NCBI RefSeq assembly: GCF_900103545.1
Contig: NZ_FNHH01000031.1
Span: 1-48,922 of the forward strand
DNA length: 48,922 bases
Direction: 5' to 3'
Source of the DNA: Daejeonella rubra
GTDB taxonomy: Bacteria > Bacteroidota > Bacteroidia > Sphingobacteriales > Sphingobacteriaceae
The translations under genes and the position numbers were made by a program. Under the pieces are notes generated by a model. It searched no databases. It worked only from the letters and a program-made list of their open reading frames with translations, and was not told the DNA's origin. This document shows, piece after piece, positions 7,908 through 17,025 of this stretch; position 1 is the first letter of the stretch, and each line of letters starts with the position of its first letter.

Positions 7908-10900
7908 ATGGGAACAAGGAAGTTCAATATCATAGAATTGGCTATGAAGCATAAGCAAATAGCCATTATAATAACGGTTATGTTAGTGCTTTTCGGTGTT
8001 TTTTCGCTTTGGGTAATGCCCAGGAATGAATTTCCGGAATTCACGATTCGGCAGGGATTGATAATCGGTGTATTTCCGGGAGCTACTTCCGAACAGGTGG
8101 AGGATCAGCTGGCAAGCAAAGTTGAAAATTTTCTTTATGGGTTTAAGGAAGTAAACCGGGAGAAAACCTATTCCATATCCAAAGAGGGAATGCTGATTGT
8201 GTTTGTGGAAGTAAACAACAATGTAAAAGACCCTGATGGCTTTTGGGATAAAATTAAATTCGGGCTCAGCGAATTAAAGATGCAGCTGCCTCCTCAGGTA
8301 GTTGCCCTGATTGCCAATAACGATTTTGGAGACACAGCCGCTTTGTTGCTTACCGTACAATCGGAAAGCAAAACCTATAAAGAACTGGAAGATGAACTGA
8401 AAATCATCGAAACTGAATTGCGTAAAATACAGGCTGTTTCCAAAGTAAAACATTACGGATTGCTGTCGGAAGAAATAACCATTTATCTCGATAATGCTAA
8501 ACTGGCTTATTACGGAGTCCGCCCCATTACGGTGCTTGCAGCTATGCAATTGGAGGGAGCTGTATATTATGGCGGCGAACTGGATAATTCAGAACTGATT
8601 ACACCTATACACATCCCTGCCAATTACAAGTCGGAAGAAGATATTAAAAGGCAAATTGTGTATGCCGATCCAACAGGTAATATCATCCGCGTAAAAGATA
8701 TTGCAACGGTAGTCAGAAAATATAAAGAACCTGATTCTTACATTAAGAATAACGGCTCAAATAGTCTTCTCATTTCGCTGGAAATGCAACCCGGAAACAA
8801 TATTGTTGATTTTGGGAAACAGGTGGATGGATCGCTCGCCTCTATCCGAACAAAAATATCCCCTGATGTAAACCTGGATAAGATAGCAGATATGCCTGCT
8901 GCCGTTGATTATTCGATTTTACATTTTCTAAGAGAATTTTTCATTGCCATTATTGCGGTGATTATTGTTACCATGCTGTTATTGCCTTTTCGGGTAGCCA
9001 CCGTTGCGGGGATTACCATCCCCATTTCTATATTTATCACAATAGGCATATTGTATTTATTAGGCATAGAACTGCATACCGTTTCTCTGGCAGGGCTAAT
9101 AGTAGTATTGGGAATGGTGGTAGATAATGCCATTGTGGTCATAGACAGCCACGTAGAAAAAATAGACCATGGAGATACCCCCTGGGATGCTGCATGGAAA
9201 AGTGCTACGGAGCTTTTTGTTCCTGTATTTTCTGCTACACTCGCCATTATTGCTACCTATATTCCACTGGTGTTTTTTCTATCCGGAATGACCGGTGATT
9301 TTGTAGGCTCTTTGCCCGTCACCATAGGGGTAGCCTTGTTTACATCCTTGCTGGTGGCCTACTTTCTTGTTCCTTATATGAGTTATGTATTCATTAAGAA
9401 AGGAGTCAAAAAAGAAGAAACAAAGCCAGGGAAAAAATCGCTGCTCGACAGGTTGCAATACTTTTATAATCGTACCCTCGAAAAGGCATTTGGCAAACCG
9501 ATGATGACTATTTTCATTGGTGTACTATCCATTGTGCTGGGTGGGGCGATATTGGCGCTGCTTCCCCGACAGTTATTTCCGAAAGTCGAAAGAAATCAGT
9601 TTGCCGTAGAAATATACCTCCCTGAAGGATACACACTTGAACAAACCGCTACCGTGGCAGACAGTTTGGAGGCATCACTCATGAGCGATAACCGGGTTGT
9701 AAATGTAGCCTCATTCGTCGGCACCAGCTCCCCTCGTTTCCACACTACATACGCACCTAATTTTCCATCGAAGAATTATGCACAGTTGGTAGTCAATACC
9801 AAAACCGCTGGTGATGCAGTGGCATTACTGGGTGAATATGAAAAAACAAAACGTAATACTTTTCCCAATGCCTATGTGCGGATGAAACAATTGGATATGC
9901 TCGGCACGAACGCTCCGATTGAAGTAAGGATTTCGGGCAATAATCTTGATTCCATCAAGACCGTAGCTGAAAATGTGAAGCACATTATGCAACAAAACGA
10001 GGGGGTAATATGGGCCAGAACTGATTATCTCAATCTCAGGCAAGGTGTGCATGTAGATGTGAACGATGAACTTGCCAACCGGTTGGGTTTGACCCGGGGG
10101 GTTATAGCTTCGTCCATAGCATCCGGTTTCTCCGGGATACCTATTGGTACCGTTTGGGAGGGCGATTATCCAATAGATGTAAAGATAATTAACCCAACAG
10201 ATAAAAGAGATGGTTTTGATGATATCGAAAATCAAAATGTAACCTCACTGTTTTTGAACGCAACAGTTCCCGTGCGCCAGGTAGCTACCCTAACCAACGA
10301 CTGGAGCGAAGGACAAATCATCCGCAGGAATGGAATAAGAACTATTACAGTAAGGGCAGACGTCAAAAGAGGTGTGCTGCCTTATAAAATATTTTCTGAA
10401 CTCAAAGGAGATATCAATAATATTAAAACAGATTCTGATGTACAGATTGCTTATGGCGGTGAGGAAGAAAGCGAAGTTGAAAATTATGTGCCGCTAAGCA
10501 AAGCCTTGCTGGCGGGTGTGTTACTGATTTTCTTCATCCTGCTATTCCAATTCAAGAAACCTAAATTGGTATTCCTGGTGATGGTAACAATGCCACTAAG
10601 TTTCCTCGGAGCAGCTATAGGTTTAGTGCTCACAGGATACCCATTCGGGCTTACCTCATTCCTGGGAATCATGAGTTTGATGGGTATCGTAGTTCGCAAT
10701 GGCATTATCCTGATTGATTATGCCGAAGAACTTCGCGGTAAAAATGGTATGCCCTTAGCAGAAGCTGCTATAGCTGCAGGAAAACGCAGAATGCGTCCTA
10801 TATTCCTCACGTCATTTGCGGCTGCCATGGGTGTGGTACCGATGATCTTAAGTGGTTCATCACTTTGGGGTCCTTTAGGTGCAGTAGTTTGCTTCGGACT

Positions 10901-10976
10901 TCTTGTATCCATGATACTAACACTATATATACTACCTGTACTGTATCATCAGTCCCTTAAAAAAACACATGCTTAA
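7908..10976 (+). CDS. RND efflux pump permease (AcrB-type, 1022 aa)
   Basis: Full-length inner-membrane proton-driven exporter (family about 1000-1050 aa). One transmembrane helix at residues about 14-34 and a large periplasmic loop are followed by TM2-TM6. The TM4 motif GMVVDNAIVVIDSHVE carries one Asp where AcrB has an Asp pair. The second half repeats the pattern, with a periplasmic porter region and TM8-TM12 including GIVVRNGIILIDYAEEL and RRMRPIFLTSFAAAMG. The DN variant is common in RND pumps of Bacteroidota. It starts 4 bp after the adaptor and is followed 9 bp later by the channel gene. Substrate class (drug or solvent rather than metal) is inferred from the TetR partner only. Confidence 0.95.
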   Translation: MGTRKFNIIELAMKHKQIAIIITVMLVLFGVFSLWVMPRNEFPEFTIRQGLIIGVFPGATSEQVEDQLASKVENFLYGFKEVNREKTYSISKEGMLIVFVEVNNNVKDPDGFWDKIKFGLSELKMQLPPQVVALIANNDFGDTAALLLTVQSESKTYKELEDELKIIETELRKIQAVSKVKHYGLLSEEITIYLDNAKLAYYGVRPITVLAAMQLEGAVYYGGELDNSELITPIHIPANYKSEEDIKRQIVYADPTGNIIRVKDIATVVRKYKEPDSYIKNNGSNSLLISLEMQPGNNIVDFGKQVDGSLASIRTKISPDVNLDKIADMPAAVDYSILHFLREFFIAIIAVIIVTMLLLPFRVATVAGITIPISIFITIGILYLLGIELHTVSLAGLIVVLGMVVDNAIVVIDSHVEKIDHGDTPWDAAWKSATELFVPVFSATLAIIATYIPLVFFLSGMTGDFVGSLPVTIGVALFTSLLVAYFLVPYMSYVFIKKGVKKEETKPGKKSLLDRLQYFYNRTLEKAFGKPMMTIFIGVLSIVLGGAILALLPRQLFPKVERNQFAVEIYLPEGYTLEQTATVADSLEASLMSDNRVVNVASFVGTSSPRFHTTYAPNFPSKNYAQLVVNTKTAGDAVALLGEYEKTKRNTFPNAYVRMKQLDMLGTNAPIEVRISGNNLDSIKTVAENVKHIMQQNEGVIWARTDYLNLRQGVHVDVNDELANRLGLTRGVIASSIASGFSGIPIGTVWEGDYPIDVKIINPTDKRDGFDDIENQNVTSLFLNATVPVRQVATLTNDWSEGQIIRRNGIRTITVRADVKRGVLPYKIFSELKGDINNIKTDSDVQIAYGGEEESEVENYVPLSKALLAGVLLIFFILLFQFKKPKLVFLVMVTMPLSFLGAAIGLVLTGYPFGLTSFLGIMSLMGIVVRNGIILIDYAEELRGKNGMPLAEAAIAAGKRRMRPIFLTSFAAAMGVVPMILSGSSLWGPLGAVVCFGLLVSMILTLYILPVLYHQSLKKTHA

Positions 10977-10985
10977 AATTTAAGA

Positions 10986-12356
10986 ATGAAAAAGAAAATC
11001 ATTATAGCTGTTGCCTTATTCCTCACAACGGAAGGATACGGCCAAACAATACTTAGCTTACAACAAAGTAAAGAGTTGGCCTCTAAAAATAATATGGCCA
11101 TTAAAAACAGTGCATTGGAAATTGATGCGGCACAAGAGGTAAAGAAAAATGCTTATACCAATTACTTTCCTAAAGTAAGTGCAACAGCTTTCAGTATGCG
11201 TGCAATGGATCCCCTCATTAAATTCAATATGCCGGGGGGGAATTTACCGGTTTATGATGGCAATCCTGCTAACCTCGCAACGGCTACAGAGTTTGCCTAT
11301 TTCCCCGGTTTAAACCTCCAACTTTTGGATAAGGCAACTGTCGGGTTAATTAATATTACCCAACCCATTTTTGTAGGAGGGAAAATCACCAATGGAAATA
11401 AACTTGCTCAAATTGGGGTTGAAGTGAAAGAGCAGCAGCACCAACTAAGTCAACAGGAAACCCTTTTAAAAACAGAACAGCAATACTGGCAGATTGTGGT
11501 GCTTCAGGAAAAAGAAAAGACCATTGCACAATACGAAGCCTTGTTGAACGATGTAAACAAGCAAGTAAATGATGCCTATAAATCAGGATTAGTTATTAAA
11601 AATGATGTGCTCAAAGTGCAAATAAAGCAAAGTGAACTAAAAACCAATAAAAGCAAACTTCAAAGCGGCAAACAGTTGGCCATTATGCAATTTTGTCAAA
11701 CCATCGGCATAGCGTATGACTCAGCGCTGGTATTGCAGGAAGATTTGCAAAACATACAATTACCCAACGCTTATTATGCAGATCTCGAAACTGCTTTGCC
11801 AAACCGCATGGAATACCGGTTATTGGAACAATCCGTAAAAGCAGCCCGGTTACAAACAAAAATGAAAAGGGGCGATTACTTACCACAAGTTGCTGTAGGT
11901 GCTGCCGGTTATTACTTTAGTGGCTTAAGCCCGCAAAATGATGCCACTACCAATGGTTTGGTTTATGGAACGGTGTCCATACCTATATCTGATTGGTGGG
12001 GAGGCTCGCACGCCATTAAAGAACAAAAAATTAAGGTGCAAATAGCAGAAAACAATTTCAATGATACCAAAGGATTATTAAAACTTCAGATGGAAAAATC
12101 CTGGACAGATGTGAACGAATCTTACCGTCAGATTTTAATGATGGAAGAAACCGTAAAGCAGACCGATGAAAATCTGAAAGTGATACAAACCAGTTATAAC
12201 AGCGGTATTGTTAATCTCTCCGATTTACTGGAAGCCCAAGCACTACAAACAGAAACTGCCGATAAACTGATTGAAGCCAAAACGCAATATCATCAGGCTG
12301 TATCAACCTATTTGCAGGTTACCGGTACCAGTAGAGAAGATAAGGACAAGCGTTAA
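10986..12356 (+). CDS. TolC-family outer-membrane efflux channel (456 aa)
   Basis: Signal peptide MKKKIIIAVALFLTTEGYGQ (cleavage near residue 20) followed by two repeats of the outer-membrane efflux protein fold: long heptad-rich helices (KELASKNNMAIKNSALEIDAAQEVKKNAY; EQQHQLSQQETLLKTE) and beta-strand segments such as GLINITQPIFVGGKI and VYGTVSIPISDWWGG. The late SGIVNLSDLLEAQALQTE helix is typical of TolC/OprM relatives. It is the last member of the tripartite system, 9 bp after the pump, and so forms the exit duct of that pump. Confidence 0.93.
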   Translation: MKKKIIIAVALFLTTEGYGQTILSLQQSKELASKNNMAIKNSALEIDAAQEVKKNAYTNYFPKVSATAFSMRAMDPLIKFNMPGGNLPVYDGNPANLATATEFAYFPGLNLQLLDKATVGLINITQPIFVGGKITNGNKLAQIGVEVKEQQHQLSQQETLLKTEQQYWQIVVLQEKEKTIAQYEALLNDVNKQVNDAYKSGLVIKNDVLKVQIKQSELKTNKSKLQSGKQLAIMQFCQTIGIAYDSALVLQEDLQNIQLPNAYYADLETALPNRMEYRLLEQSVKAARLQTKMKRGDYLPQVAVGAAGYYFSGLSPQNDATTNGLVYGTVSIPISDWWGGSHAIKEQKIKVQIAENNFNDTKGLLKLQMEKSWTDVNESYRQILMMEETVKQTDENLKVIQTSYNSGIVNLSDLLEAQALQTETADKLIEAKTQYHQAVSTYLQVTGTSREDKDKR

Positions 12357-12455
12357 AGCAGTGCTATCTGTGCTTACAAGAATAGAAGTAGCTAAAATGC
12401 ATCTGGATTAAATGATATATAGAAATCGTTAGTGCTAAATTAAAATTTAAAAATC

Positions 12456-13085
12456 ATGAAAAACACAGAAACATCAAATCAGAGACCAATCTTAGTAAAG
12501 ATTGCAGCACAACTACTGAAAGACCAGCAGGAACTGGATTCATTAGCCGTACAATTATCACTTGGCAAAGCGGAAGCAAAAGACAAATTCGAAGAGGCTA
12601 AAAAGCAAATGAAAAAAAGTATTCAGGACTTTAAAAACACAATTGATGCAGAATACAAACAAAACAAGGAATGGCCTCAATCCATTGATGTTAAATTAAC
12701 GGATCTTGAAAGTCTGTTGAGTAAAGGAATAGCAGAGTCAAGAGAAATATTCACCGAACAGAAGAAAAGCATTATAGGAGCAATTGAAAGATTAGAAAAC
12801 GAAATAAAGACAAATCCTGAAGTGGTAAAGTTGGCAAATTATTTCACTGCCTCATTGGAAAAAATCAAACTGCAAATGGAACTGTTCGAAATGGAAATAG
12901 AAGGAAAGAAAATTGTGTTGACTGAACTTTTTAAAGATGAAATGAAGAACGCCAGAGAAGTAATAGTTTCTGTCAGTAAGCAGTTGGAAGAAAAGAAGGA
13001 TGAGGCAAAATTAAAGGCTGAAAAATTCAATGATGAAATTCGTTTGGCATACGATCATTTTAAAAAAGCAATAAAGTCTTTATAG
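12456..13085 (+). CDS. Cytoplasmic coiled-coil protein of unknown function (209 aa)
   Basis: Lys/Glu-rich and almost wholly helical, with no signal peptide or membrane segment. Heptad-like stretches run throughout (FEEAKKQMKKSIQDFKNTI; LEKIKLQMELFEMEIEGKK; LEEKKDEAKLKAEKFNDEI). Such proteins recall apolipoprotein- or phasin-like amphipathic bundles, but no family can be named. It follows the efflux operon by 99 bp and precedes a coiled-coil lipoprotein by 47 bp, so these two and the patatin gene may form a membrane-stress set together with the pump. Confidence 0.75.
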   Translation: MKNTETSNQRPILVKIAAQLLKDQQELDSLAVQLSLGKAEAKDKFEEAKKQMKKSIQDFKNTIDAEYKQNKEWPQSIDVKLTDLESLLSKGIAESREIFTEQKKSIIGAIERLENEIKTNPEVVKLANYFTASLEKIKLQMELFEMEIEGKKIVLTELFKDEMKNAREVIVSVSKQLEEKKDEAKLKAEKFNDEIRLAYDHFKKAIKSL

Positions 13086-13132
13086 CCAAGGCTATGCTTA
13101 TTCAAATAATTTAATCTTTAAATACAATCAAA

Positions 13133-13639
13133 ATGAAAAAGACAATCGGAATAATCGCAATAACAGGTCTTACTGTTGCACTGACGTTAAGTGGTTGTGG
13201 TGACGCTTCAAAAAAACACGCAGAAGAGGCAAAAGAAAATGTTAAAGAAGCCAACAAAGATATGAAAGAAGCGGTAAAAGATGCAGAGGAAGAAGCTAAA
13301 ATAAGAGCAACAGAAAACTGGACAAAATTCAAGAACGAATCGGACAGCACCATTGCTGTAATGGAAAATCAGGTAAAGGAGTATAGAGAAAAAATTTCAA
13401 AAGCAAATAAAAAGGAAAAAGAAAGACTCAACGGTGAGTTAGATAAGTTAGAACAAAACTTAAATAAGCTTAAGAAAAAATTAAATCAACGAAACGATGA
13501 ATTTAAGAAGAGTTTAAAAAGACTGGATGAGTCTGTAGATGCTAAAAGTGATTCAATCAAACAGGAACTTAAACATGACATGGATGGGCTTAATAAAGCG
13601 TTAAAGGACTTTTTTAAAGATAATGTTGAGTCAAAGTGA
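13133..13639 (+). CDS. Coiled-coil lipoprotein (168 aa)
   Basis: The signal peptide MKKTIGIIAITGLTVALTLSGC ends in the lipobox TLSGC (Cys22). The mature part is one long, very Lys/Glu/Asp-rich helix, with alanine-rich repeats (HAEEAKENVKEANKDMKEAVKDAEEEAK) and then a heptad region (LDKLEQNLNKLKKKLNQR). This resembles Lpp-like or small coiled-coil envelope lipoproteins. It probably sits in the outer membrane facing the periplasm. The preceding gene is also a coiled-coil protein, so the pair may interact. Confidence 0.8.
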   Translation: MKKTIGIIAITGLTVALTLSGCGDASKKHAEEAKENVKEANKDMKEAVKDAEEEAKIRATENWTKFKNESDSTIAVMENQVKEYREKISKANKKEKERLNGELDKLEQNLNKLKKKLNQRNDEFKKSLKRLDESVDAKSDSIKQELKHDMDGLNKALKDFFKDNVESK

Positions 13640-13725
13640 TTGAAATAAGGAATTGATTTTATAAACGAAATATTGAAGAATCCAGAAGCAGATTTCAGAG
13701 ACTCCTAATAAGCGATTATATACAC

Positions 13726-14592
13726 ATGAAAAGGAAAGTATCATTAGTATTATCAAGCGGTGGCTCAAGAGGGCTTGCTCATATTGGCGTTATTAATGAA
13801 TTGGAGAAACAGGGGTTTGAAATATCCTCTGTCTCGGGATCTTCTATAGGTGCTGTTATTGGTGGACTTCATGCGATGGGTAAATTACCCGAATATACCG
13901 ATTGGGTAAAAACTATGAACAGACAGGTAATTTGGGGACTTTTAGATTTTGCGCTTTCAACCTCCGGGTTATTAAAAGGGGAAAAAGCATTTGCCAAAAT
14001 GAAAACCATTATCCCTGACATGAACATTGAAGAAATGAGTATCCCCTTTGTGGCAGTAGCAACGGATCTTTTAAATGAGCGGGAAGTAATTTTTAAATCG
14101 GGCAGTTTTTATGAGGCCATTCGGGCATCGGTATCAATCCCAACCATTTTTACGCCTGTTATGTATAAGAACTTATTGCTGGTTGACGGGGGGGTGTTAA
14201 ATCCGGTTCCCATTGAGTATGTAGAACGTGTACAAGATGATATTCTTGTTGTGGTGAATTTGTATGGCGGTAAAAAAAATGAAATGGTAAAAACAAGTTT
14301 ATCAAATATCGACCAGAATTCCACCCGACTTAACGGCTTGAAGAAAAGCATGCCCAAATTAGGATCTTCAGGGTATAATGGAGGTTTAGGCTATTATTCC
14401 ATGTTAACTGCTACTACTTCTGCTATGATACATAAGATCGCAAAACAACATATTGAAAGGTTCAGACCGGATATCTTAATTAATATCCCTAATGATTCAG
14501 CAAATACATTCGACTTTCATAAAGCAGATGAACTGATAAAAGCAGGTGAGATGGCTGCTAAAGAAGCATTTTCAAAATATTTAAATTCATAA
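13726..14592 (+). CDS. Patatin-like phospholipase (288 aa)
   Basis: Serine hydrolase of the patatin/RssA type. Visible elements are the glycine-rich oxyanion-hole motif SSGGSRGLAHIG (residues 10-21), nucleophile elbow GSSIG with Ser40, and the catalytic Asp in VDGG (Asp154) giving the Ser-Asp dyad. Full length for a bacterial stand-alone patatin domain, with no signal peptide. It probably cleaves acyl chains of phospholipids or lipoproteins on the cytoplasmic side. It lies 86 bp after the coiled-coil lipoprotein gene on the same strand. Confidence 0.92.
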   Translation: MKRKVSLVLSSGGSRGLAHIGVINELEKQGFEISSVSGSSIGAVIGGLHAMGKLPEYTDWVKTMNRQVIWGLLDFALSTSGLLKGEKAFAKMKTIIPDMNIEEMSIPFVAVATDLLNEREVIFKSGSFYEAIRASVSIPTIFTPVMYKNLLLVDGGVLNPVPIEYVERVQDDILVVVNLYGGKKNEMVKTSLSNIDQNSTRLNGLKKSMPKLGSSGYNGGLGYYSMLTATTSAMIHKIAKQHIERFRPDILINIPNDSANTFDFHKADELIKAGEMAAKEAFSKYLNS

Positions 14593-14747
14593 ACTATAAA
14601 AATCTCAGTCTATTTATTTGGCACTACCCATCCCGATTTTTCTATTGGTAAGCTTCGCAAGCAAACCGAAAATTCCATATTTGCCATCGTGCCAAACATT
14701 CCTCACCGCGAAAAAAAAGAAACATAAAGTGCAAGACTTACTTAGTC

Positions 14748-15089
14748 TTATCTAAAAATAATATTTCGGTGTTGCTGACCCCAATTGTGTAATTCAGTAA
14801 TCAGTTTCTCTAATGTCCTACCGTATTCTGTCAATGAATATTCCACCGTTACAGGAGAAGTATCAAAAACGGTTCGCTTAACTAATTGGTTTATTTCTAA
14901 ATCTTTCAGCTCTTTCGATAGCATTTTTCCGCTTATCCCTTTAACTTCTCTTTGTAATTCCCTAAACCGGTGGTTGCCCAAAAACAAAGCAAAAATAATT
15001 GGGAGTTTCCACTTTCCGCTAAGAATATCTAGTGCATCGCTCACAGGAAGAAGTAGTTTGTTGCATTCTTCTTTTATTTTTTCAGCCAT
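14748..15089 (-). CDS. HxlR-family winged-helix regulator (113 aa)
   Basis: HxlR/DUF24 domain: LPVSDALDILSGKWKLPIIFAL, NHRFRELQREVKGISGKMLSKELKDLEINQLVKR, TVEYSLTEYGRTLEKLI. The frame opens at 15137 (129 aa), but a good minus-strand -7 element (TATATTTG, 15118-15125) lies inside that extension, so the Met at 15089 (MAEKIKEECNKLL) is preferred and also gives the usual family length. The Cys near the N terminus is common in redox-sensing HxlR proteins. It is divergent from a quinone-reductase-like gene, as in the E. coli ytfH/ytfG pair, so it probably represses that gene in response to quinones or electrophiles. Confidence 0.9.
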   Translation of the reverse strand: MAEKIKEECNKLLLPVSDALDILSGKWKLPIIFALFLGNHRFRELQREVKGISGKMLSKELKDLEINQLVKRTVFDTSPVTVEYSLTEYGRTLEKLITELHNWGQQHRNIIFR

Positions 15090-15117
15090 TCTGTATGGAG
15101 TATTTTGAAATGATTTG

Positions 15118-15125
15118 CAAATATA
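15118..15125 (-). promoter_or_regulatory. -7 element of the hxlR-type gene
   Basis: Read on the minus strand this is TATATTTG, a match to the Bacteroidota TAnnTTTG consensus. A TTTG on the same strand at 15149-15152, inside the large palindrome, could serve as the -33 element. This placement decides the start of the regulator gene. Confidence 0.45.
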
Positions 15126-15142
15126 GTTTTTTTTCAAAGCAG

Positions 15143-15176
15143 GTTTACCAAAGGATACTAGTATCCTTTGGTAAAC
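15143..15176. promoter_or_regulatory. 34-bp perfect palindrome, HxlR operator
   Basis: Half-site GTTTACCAAAGGATACT (15143-15159) followed immediately by its exact reverse complement (15160-15176), with no mismatch and no spacer. It sits in the divergent gap between the HxlR gene and the quinone-reductase-like gene, upstream of both -7 elements. It is the obvious binding site for an HxlR dimer or pair of dimers. Confidence 0.8.
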
Positions 15177-15203
15177 TGGTTACAAATATAAACCATATAT
15201 AGT

Positions 15204-15211
15204 TAAGTTTG
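15204..15211 (+). promoter_or_regulatory. -7 element of the quinone-reductase-like gene
   Basis: TAAGTTTG, matching TAnnTTTG, 28 bp upstream of the ATG at 15240 and 27 bp downstream of the 34-bp palindrome. Confidence 0.45.
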
Positions 15212-15239
15212 TAAGTAAGAATTAAAAACCAAAAAAATT

Positions 15240-16112
15240 ATGATACTAATTACAGGAGCCAACGGACATTTAGGGTCGGCCACTATTGAATTTTTATTGA
15301 AAAAAAATCCTGAGACCCCAATCAGGGCATTGGTAAGAACCGAAGAAAAAGGAACTGCATTCAAAGAAAAAGGAGTGGATATTGCTATTGGAGATTACTT
15401 CAACTATGATTCGCTGCTTGCCGCCCTGCAGGGTATTGATACCCTTTTATTGGTTTCATCCAGTTCCATAACCGGACGCTATGAACAGCACGCCAATGTT
15501 ATAAAAGCGGCAAAGGCAAGCGGTATACGCCATATCGTTTATACCAGTGTCCTAAAATCTTCACCTGAATCTAAATTTAGTGCCGGAATTGACCATGTAA
15601 AAACCGAAGCTGAAGTTAAAGCTTCAGGCATATCATATACCATCATGGGCAATACCTATTATGCTGATTTTTTGCCGATGCTGCTGGGTGATTTTAAGGA
15701 AACCGGTACCATTTATTACAGCTCAGGTGATGCAAGGGTTAATTTTGCCACTCGAAATGACATGGCAGAAGCCAATGCGGTAGTACTTTCCAATCCATCA
15801 GCCCATCAGAACAAAGTGTATAATATTACTGCATCTGCAGCTTATACATTTAAAGATATTGCCACTATGCTTTCAGATATTGTAAATAAACCCATCCAAT
15901 ATGTGGAAATTCCTCTGGAGGATTTGAAAAATGGCATGCTGCAACATGGCTTGCCGGAAGATGTTGCTGTTATGATGACAAGTATTGCAGAGACTATGAA
16001 AGCCGGTGAATTTGATTATGCTGATGATACCTTAGAAACATTAATAGGTCATAAACCTCTGGATTTAAAGGATTTTCTTAAAACTGTTTATTCACCACCG
16101 GCACTTACATAG
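15240..16112 (+). CDS. NmrA-like NAD(P)H-dependent quinone oxidoreductase (QorB/YtfG type, 290 aa)
   Basis: Atypical short-chain dehydrogenase with an N-terminal Rossmann motif TGANGHLGS (residues 5-13). IRALVR after strand 2 favours NADP(H), and GDYFNYDSLLAALQGIDTLLLVSSSS, HIVYTSVLKSSPES and the C-terminal substrate-domain helices match the QorB/NmrA group, with no YxxxK catalytic pair. Length is normal for the family. The divergent HxlR partner and shared palindrome repeat the E. coli qorB-ytfH arrangement. It probably reduces quinones or related electrophiles in the cytoplasm, and may begin a transcript running on to 17856. Confidence 0.88.
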   Translation: MILITGANGHLGSATIEFLLKKNPETPIRALVRTEEKGTAFKEKGVDIAIGDYFNYDSLLAALQGIDTLLLVSSSSITGRYEQHANVIKAAKASGIRHIVYTSVLKSSPESKFSAGIDHVKTEAEVKASGISYTIMGNTYYADFLPMLLGDFKETGTIYYSSGDARVNFATRNDMAEANAVVLSNPSAHQNKVYNITASAAYTFKDIATMLSDIVNKPIQYVEIPLEDLKNGMLQHGLPEDVAVMMTSIAETMKAGEFDYADDTLETLIGHKPLDLKDFLKTVYSPPALT

Positions 16113-16162
16113 TTATTTGCTGTAAAACCAGAATTATTCCATACACGAAAAAATATCAAACC

Positions 16163-16510
16163 ATGAATTTAAAAGAAAAAATCGAAGACCTGAATCAAAT
16201 GATTCTTACAGGTAAACAAATGGATGCCTTTGAAAAATATTATCATGAAGATGTGGTAATGCAGGAAAATAATCAATCTCCTACTGTTGGAAAATCAGCC
16301 AATCGCGAGAGAGAAAACCAATCAGCGCAAATGGTGGAAGCATTTCACGGAGCGGAAATAAAAGCAGTGGCTGTTGGCCCAGACGTTACCATGGTCGAAT
16401 GGATGTTTGACATGACTTATAAAGGAGGTCATCGTGCAAAAATGGAACAGGTAGCGGTACAAAAATGGAAAGACGGACAAATTATTCACGAACGGTTTTA
16501 TTATAATTAA
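16163..16510 (+). CDS. SnoaL/NTF2-like small protein (115 aa)
   Basis: Single SnoaL-like alpha+beta cone domain: the N-terminal helix LNQMILTGKQMDAFEKYYHEDVVMQENNQSPTVG is a signature of this group, followed by strands with AVGPDVTMVEWMFDMTYKGG and QVAVQKWKDGQIIHERFYYN. Members bind or isomerise small polar molecules, but catalytic residues cannot be assigned here. It lies 50 bp after the quinone-reductase-like gene and 11 bp before a membrane-protein gene, suggesting one redox-stress transcript. Confidence 0.85.
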   Translation: MNLKEKIEDLNQMILTGKQMDAFEKYYHEDVVMQENNQSPTVGKSANRERENQSAQMVEAFHGAEIKAVAVGPDVTMVEWMFDMTYKGGHRAKMEQVAVQKWKDGQIIHERFYYN

Positions 16511-16521
16511 CCTAAATAAAT

Positions 16522-16977
16522 ATGGAAACAATCACTCTAAATCCTCAAATTCTTTCTATGACAGAATTTGGGAGTAACATCAATCGTAACGATGAAACGG
16601 ATAATCATTACATCCCGGGAGTTTGCAATATCGGGAAAGAGGAAATAAAAAGACGAAAAGTCGCTGCCTTAGCATCACTGGTGGTTACCGTTATCCTGAT
16701 AATGGTTTTATTGCTGCTGCCTGAAAACCGACTGTGGAGATTAACGCTGTTTGTTCCAGTTACATCTTTCGCAGTTAGTTTTCAGCAGTGGTATTTCCGT
16801 TTCTGCGTTGCATTCGGGATAAAGGGCATTATTAATTTCGGCAATCTCGGAAAAAATGACACAGTTGAACAAGCCAACTTCAGAAAGAAAGACCGTGCAA
16901 AAGCATGGCAGATGATAAACACAGGCATATTGGCAGGCATAATTGCCGCTTTGATTTTTTATTATTTACCTGTTTGA
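16522..16977 (+). CDS. Integral membrane protein, unknown (151 aa)
   Basis: Family not named with confidence. The N-terminal 50 residues are polar. Hydrophobic helices follow at about 53-70 (ALASLVVTVILIMVLLLL) and 74-90 (LTLFVPVTSFAVSFQQW), then a loop with FGNLGKNDTVEQANFRKKDRAKAW, and a last helix at about 132-150 (TGILAGIIAALIFYYLPV). It is 11 bp after the SnoaL-like gene and 48 bp before the DoxX-like gene. A large overlapping ORF in another frame (16905-17360) lacks protein character. Confidence 0.75.
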   Translation: METITLNPQILSMTEFGSNINRNDETDNHYIPGVCNIGKEEIKRRKVAALASLVVTVILIMVLLLLPENRLWRLTLFVPVTSFAVSFQQWYFRFCVAFGIKGIINFGNLGKNDTVEQANFRKKDRAKAWQMINTGILAGIIAALIFYYLPV

Positions 16978-17025
16978 AAACTTCAATTAACTCTAAAATA
17001 AAAATCAATTATAGAAACAAACCCA

